The position numbers were made by a program, and so were the translations under genes. A model generated the notes under the pieces. That model did not search any database and was not told the origin of the DNA. It saw only the letters and a program-made list of their open reading frames with translations. From the NCBI RefSeq assembly GCF_030269925.1, contig NC_085107.1, positions 7,130,001-7,194,000 on the forward strand: a stretch of DNA of 64,000 nucleotides, written 5' to 3'. Positions 62,401 to 64,000 of this stretch are shown one piece after another (position 1 is the stretch's first letter; each line of letters opens with the position of its first letter). The DNA comes from Bombyx mori. Taxonomy: Eukaryota; Arthropoda; Insecta; Lepidoptera; Bombycidae.

Positions 62401-62634
62401 ACCACGCGCCGACCAACCATCAGCCTAATCAACCTCACCACAACGAAGGCTCTGCGGCCTTCAAACCCTTCTATAAAAGGTAATATTTTCGTTGTTACTC
62501 CTGTAAAAAATAATGAAAAGCGATACCCTCTCAACAGTTGTTAGGCTAAGCCGTGAATACGTTACGTGAAAAGGATCAATGTTTCCTATTCCAGTTCCAT
62601 TCACCATCCCAACGGTTTCGCGTCGGCCGTCTGA
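29034..62634 (+). CDS. mirr: Iroquois-class homeobox gene, mirror-like (spliced; first exon not found)
   Basis: Join of 29034-29402, 51885-51997, 57026-57342, 61891-62479 and 62595-62634. All junctions are GT-AG and in phase, giving 1428 bases or 475 residues plus stop. The product is a nuclear TALE homeodomain transcription factor of the Iroquois/IRX family, which patterns eye, thorax and follicle cells in flies. Order: [21 protein letters not shown] block, [16 protein letters not shown] block, 63-residue homeodomain (about residues 170-232), acidic stretch, conserved [11 protein letters not shown] motif (about 306-316) and a Pro/Gly/His-rich tail. [18 protein letters not shown] favours mirror over araucan/caupolican, from memory of the fly proteins. 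The start exon should lie upstream; insect and vertebrate relatives have additional N-terminal residues. Confidence 0.88.
32747..32843 (-). repeat. Bm1-like SINE 3' fragment
   Basis: Keeps only the T-run end and the GTAGGTGAGCTCACGGGGCT segment. It is cut at the opposite side, as 5'-truncated retroposons are, which supports assigning the A-rich end as 3'. Confidence 0.7.
34281..34634 (-). repeat. Bm1-like SINE
   Basis: Near full-length copy, T-run at the left. Landmarks: CAGAATCTACCACCGGATCG, CGACCCACTGAGAAGATC, GGTTCGACGAGAACGATGAC. It extends through CCTAAAAGCACCGATAGTCG to about 34634. Confidence 0.85.
37233..37475 (+). repeat. BMC1-like LINE 3' fragment
   Basis: Begins ATTACTGGTGGTAGGGCC and ends CACCCATTTAGGCAATAAAA. 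Mildly diverged from the other copies. Confidence 0.8.
37850..38035 (-). repeat. Degenerate BMC1-like fragment
   Basis: Only patches match the family: CCTCAAAACGCATGACTGCT, GGTGGTAGTACCTATCCGTG and CAGTAATTACGCAAAT. The many differences mark it as the oldest copy here. Confidence 0.55.
38249..38635 (-). repeat. Helitron-like repeat (uninterrupted copy)
   Basis: On the minus strand the end is a palindrome (AGTCGAAATTCGACT on plus) about 10 bases from the terminal CTAG (38249-38252). It aligns with the copy that the errantivirus split at 10190-10390 and 17990-18230, and so shows what the empty site looked like. Confidence 0.7.
40279..40521 (+). repeat. Helitron-like non-autonomous element
   Basis: The right end is a hairpin ACCGAG-CAAAG-CTCGGT (40495-40511) followed seven bases later by CTAG (40518-40521), the Helitron 3' terminus. 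The body includes CTCGGAAACGGCTCCAACGA and GGGGGCGATAAATCGATCTA. The left end is approximate. No Rep/helicase coding sequence is present. Confidence 0.7.
40679..40700 (+). repeat. (TC)n microsatellite
   Basis: About eleven TC units directly upstream of a BMC1-like copy. Confidence 0.95.
40719..40910 (+). repeat. BMC1-like LINE 3' fragment with internal deletion
   Basis: Starts AATGGTGGTAGGACC. Compared with the other copies it lacks about 25 bases between GTGAGTCC and TACCTATTTC, and it ends at CCACACATA without the A tail. Confidence 0.75.
42464..42710 (+). repeat. BMC1-like LINE 3' fragment
   Basis: Well-preserved copy from ATTACTGGTGGTAGGACC to CATCTAAGCAATAAAAAATA. Confidence 0.82.
42780..43250. 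promoter_or_regulatory. Candidate intronic regulatory block 1
   Basis: GC-richer than its surroundings, free of recognised repeats and rich in TAAT cores (CCTAATTACC, CTCCTAATTAAAG, GTCTAATTG, CAATAATTGATC). Such composition inside a large homeobox-gene intron suggests an enhancer. This is inference only; conservation was not tested. Confidence 0.35.
43472..43496 (+). repeat. (GGAT)n microsatellite
   Basis: Imperfect run of GGAT units with one GAAT. Confidence 0.9.
43640..44025 (+). repeat. Two-copy direct repeat, 211-bp period
   Basis: About 176 bp at 43640-43815 recur at about 43850-44025. Shared landmarks are CTATTAGTAAATGTTTCTGT and GGGTGCACAGGTAGCTTTAT. The units are joined by TA-rich sequence and differ by a few substitutions and an AT-unit indel. 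Confidence 0.88.
44578..44800 (-). repeat. BMC1-like LINE 3' fragment (first of a pair)
   Basis: T-run at left. It lacks the GACATCTACAACGTA segment found in its neighbour and stops at CACAAGAGGT, where the next copy's T-run begins. Confidence 0.82.
44801..45047 (-). repeat. BMC1-like LINE 3' fragment (second of a pair)
   Basis: Follows the previous copy without a gap, in the same orientation. It ends at CCTACCACCAGTAA, the segment missing from the first copy, so it may have inserted into the first copy near its boundary. Confidence 0.82.
46629..47110 (+). repeat. BMC1-like LINE 3' fragment, interrupted
   Basis: Extended copy starting upstream at AATAAAAATCAAACCCGC. It runs to CACCCAT (46891) and resumes at about 47095 with CTTAAGCAATAAAAAA. 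The missing link CACCCATCTAAGCAATAAA in other copies shows that a 203-bp segment was inserted. Confidence 0.8.
46892..47094 (+). mobile_element. 203-bp insertion ending in a (TTTC)n tract
   Basis: Lies inside the 3' end of a BMC1-like copy. It ends GGCGAATAAATGATTT followed by about seven TTTC units (47068-47096). The link between a short mobile sequence and a TTTC/GAAA microsatellite recalls a known association in Lepidoptera. No coding sequence. Confidence 0.65.
48900..49070. promoter_or_regulatory. Candidate intronic regulatory block 2
   Basis: Within about 170 bases there are ACTAATTAGT, GGCTAATTAATA, CTTAATTGGATTA and GATAATTGAA, a dense cluster of homeodomain-type sites including a GGATTA core, in sequence without recognised repeats. 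Enhancer function is inference. Confidence 0.35.
49375..49830 (-). pseudogene. LINE reverse transcriptase C-terminal remnant, frameshifted
   Basis: Two overlapping minus-strand frames carry consecutive parts of one ORF2 tail. 49563-49823 has [36 protein letters not shown] and VSILSELN; 49384-49731 has [19 protein letters not shown] and [15 protein letters not shown]. The frame changes between them, so the copy is dead. This family is distinct from the WYGHVMRR and KWHWIGHIL remnants. Confidence 0.8.
51141..51246 (+). repeat. CR1/Jockey-like LINE 3' tail
   Basis: AGGCAGCGGCTTGGTTCTGC through CATCAGGTGGGCCGTATGCT to GGGCAATAAAT. It matches the end of the longer fragment at 59690-59953. Confidence 0.75.
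51885..51997 (+). CDS. mirr: mirror-like exon B
   Basis: 113 bases, 37 codons plus two bases. Acceptor ATGTTTCAG|AGT, donor TACGG|GTAAGT. It begins SNPYALKE, directly continuing exon A's AFYSPL, and contains [20 protein letters not shown] followed by TLAAYG, the conserved tyrosine-rich segment just before the Iroquois homeodomain. The split Gly codon is completed by the first base of the next exon. Confidence 0.92.
51998..57025 (+). other. mirror-like intron 2 (about 5.0 kb)
   Basis: GTAAGT donor and TTGTCAACAG acceptor. Notably free of the retroposons that crowd intron 1. No coding sequence recognised. Several moderately GC-rich stretches (52780-54000, 55200-56330) may be regulatory. Confidence 0.85.
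57026..57342 (+). CDS. mirr: mirror-like exon C (TALE homeodomain)
   Basis: 317 bases. Starts [18 protein letters not shown]. The 63-residue homeodomain has the three-residue loop insertion (PYP in helix 1-2) of the TALE class and the recognition helix [14 protein letters not shown], which contacts DNA. It also has the Iroquois-invariant [20 protein letters not shown] stretch. [14 protein letters not shown] and an Asp/Glu/Lys-rich tail follow. The donor is CACAAAG|GTTCGT, a weaker site than the others, but its phase fits exon D exactly. Reading through it would add about 47 residues before a stop at 57483-57485. Confidence 0.96.
59690..59953 (+). pseudogene. CR1/Jockey-like LINE C-terminal remnant and 3' end
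   Basis: From about 59735 the frame reads [18 protein letters not shown], then [12 protein letters not shown] and a stop, the usual end of CR1/Jockey-type ORF2. The 3' end finishes CCTACAAAGGCAATAAAA. The preceding part is frame-broken. Confidence 0.78.
60770..61160. promoter_or_regulatory. Candidate intronic regulatory block 3
   Basis: GC-richer, repeat-free block with CCGTCAATTTCGGCCTTATC, GGCCTTTATTAGATTAATAC and, further on, TTCATTAGAGGCCC. Contrast with the A-rich sequence on both sides is strong. Function is inference. Confidence 0.3.
61891..62479 (+). CDS. mirr: mirror-like exon D (C-terminal region)
   Basis: 589 bases. The split codon joins exon C to [10 protein letters not shown]. 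It contains [14 protein letters not shown], the conserved motif C-terminal to the homeodomain in Iroquois/IRX proteins, then a low-complexity Pro/Ala/Gly/Ser tail with His-rich [11 protein letters not shown] and the end AAFKPFYK. If the following intron is retained, translation stops at TAA 62481-62483. If it is spliced at AAAAG|GTAATA the frame continues into 62595-62634. Confidence 0.93.
62480..62594 (+). other. Small terminal intron (115 bp)
   Basis: Donor AAAAG|GTAATA overlaps the TAA stop of the unspliced frame; acceptor TTTCCTATTCCAG has a pyrimidine-rich tract. The phase (2) matches on both sides. Confidence 0.6.
62595..62634 (+). CDS. mirr: mirror-like terminal exon (13 residues plus stop)
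   Basis: Splicing replaces the last Arg of the read-through form with [13 protein letters not shown] and a TGA stop (62632-62634). The residues after FKPFYK look similar in kind to C-termini of other insect Iroquois proteins. The call rests on good splice sites and matching phase. Confidence 0.6.
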
Positions 62635-62677
62635 AAGCGGTTCTTGCAGTACTAGGCGAGCGGTGAGTTGTTGATTA

Positions 62678-62683
62678 AATAAA
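62678..62683 (+). terminator. mirr: Candidate polyadenylation signal
   Basis: AATAAA 43 bases after the terminal stop. It could end a short 3' UTR, but Iroquois genes often have long 3' UTRs, so a later site is possible. Confidence 0.4.
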
Positions 62684-63489
62684 GTTGACCGCTAAAACGC
62701 ATCTCGACCCACACACGCGAATGAGGGACGAACTCGTAAACGGGCGATCGTAGTTGAGATACCGAGAAAGCCATAAACAGAGTTGCGGTTTGGCAACAGA
62801 GGTCCGCTCGCGCCGGGACGTCATGTCGGTAATTGAAAACAATGGAGTTGACTAAAGGCGGAAGGGAGTAGCGCGGCTCGAGGGCGACGAGATTGCAATC
62901 TCGCATCATTTGTCAATGTCGAAACGTCGAGTTTCATACGCCCACGTACAATACACCACTGACCTGCCCAAATTAGTTTTTCTATCCATTTACATACCTA
63001 CATGGGTGTAAGATGACCGAAATCGAAATGATCATAATATCTCGATAAAGAACCAACACGGCGGATATGCTTTTTTTAAATCTCATGTATATAGATTCGT
63101 TTGTAGTACTAGTATTTGCCGAGCTATAAAACTATGACTTTGTGTTATGAATCATTCTAGAATGTTAGAATGAATTTATTAGAATGAATGTATCATTCGA
63201 ACAAATCTGACTTTAAAGCCTGATCTGAACTAAGCTGGTCATAAATAAACTAGAAAGTGGTTGCGTACAAATCAACAACTAAGCGAAAACTAAGTTGGTG
63301 TTGTACAAGCAGTTTAGTAATAGGTGCCTAAGGAGTGCACTAGGTGAAGTGAAAGAGTCTTAGCTTAGCTGACATAACAACGGATCGGCATAGTCAACCG
63401 GCTTAGCTTCACGTAGTACGGCTAGTTCACATAGCTTTACACACTTAGCGAACATACTTGTAGGTACATTAAACATTGACGATTTTACA
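62684..63489. other. Downstream stretch, no gene seen
   Basis: Possible 3' UTR or intergenic DNA. No coding frame or repeat recognised before the SINE. Confidence 0.5.
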
Positions 63490-63858
63490 TACCCGATCCT
63501 GTAGACCGAATGGTAAACAGTCGACGTCGCCCTAAACACGTCATTACGGATCCTCCCGATCCATTAACGGTGCTTTTAGGTACCACAAGCACTAATCACC
63601 GTTCTCGTCGAACCCGTCGCTTACAACGAAGGGCTCGACGAGTGAATTAACCCATAGACATAGCCCACTGAGTTTCTTCCCGGATCTTCTCAGTGGGTCG
63701 CGTTTCCGATCCGGTGGTAGATTCTGCGAAGCATTGTTCTTGCTAGGGCCAGTGTTAGCAACACTCCCGGTTAGAGCCCCGTGAGCTCACCTACACGTCA
63801 AGGAGAAGCTGAAATAGCCTCCCAAGCCTATCAGCATAGGTAGGGAAAAAAAAGACGA
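63490..63858 (+). repeat. Bm1-like SINE
   Basis: Near full-length copy ending CATAGGTAGGG and an A run. Landmarks: GTTCTCGTCGAACCCGTCGC, GATCCGGTGGTAGATTCTGC, GTGAGCTCACCTACACGTC. Orientation from the A tail. Confidence 0.85.
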
Positions 63859-64000
63859 TTTTAAATAATATAACATTAAATGCCTCCCTCGATTTTCCAA
63901 CCTCGACGTGAACGAAAGGCGTAAATATTCATAAGCTAAATATACACACTAATTGTTTTAGTAAGTTCGGATTTCGTGGCTAAATAATCCTGTCACCGGG

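Noticed and set aside
1..64000. tRNA, rRNA or CRISPR features
   Set aside because: GGTTCGA-like B-box strings occur, but none sits in a foldable tRNA; there are no rRNA stretches and no regularly spaced repeat-spacer array.

Overview
This window looks like lepidopteran nuclear DNA, most likely from the silkworm Bombyx mori or a close relative. The evidence is many 3'-end copies of two silkworm-type retroposons (a BMC1-like LINE tail and a Bm1-like SINE), a full-length LTR retrovirus-like element of the gypsy/errantivirus group, a DD37D mariner-family transposon, several Helitron-like ends (hairpin followed by CTAG), and one intron-rich host gene on an AT-rich background. Family names were assigned by eye, without a database search.

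Layout. 1-6.27 kb is AT-rich and I see no gene in it. 6.27-7.89 kb holds a LINE remnant and a complete but broken mariner-type element. 10.19-18.23 kb is a Helitron-like repeat split by a 7.6-kb errantivirus on the minus strand, with two identical 238-bp LTRs and open gag, pol and env frames. 18.2-29.0 kb is intergenic or 5' intronic sequence with retroposons, tandem duplications and Helitron-like pieces.

The only host protein gene I can support runs left to right from 29,034 to 62,634. It encodes an Iroquois-class TALE homeodomain transcription factor, best matched to mirror (mirr). Five coding pieces are visible: 29034-29402, 51885-51997, 57026-57342 (homeodomain), 61891-62479 and a small terminal exon 62595-62634. 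Splice phases agree at every junction and give 475 residues. The first exon with the start codon was not found. The introns (about 22.5, 5.0 and 4.5 kb, plus a 115-bp one) hold retroposons and also GC-richer, TAAT-rich blocks that look like candidate regulatory DNA.

The genes do not form a pathway. The host unit is one long developmental regulator gene; the rest is mobile DNA, often nested (errantivirus in Helitron, LINE tail in SINE, a microsatellite-bearing insert in a LINE tail). The most interesting points are the apparently recent, structurally intact errantivirus with a predicted spliced env, and the alternative 3' end of the mirror-like gene.
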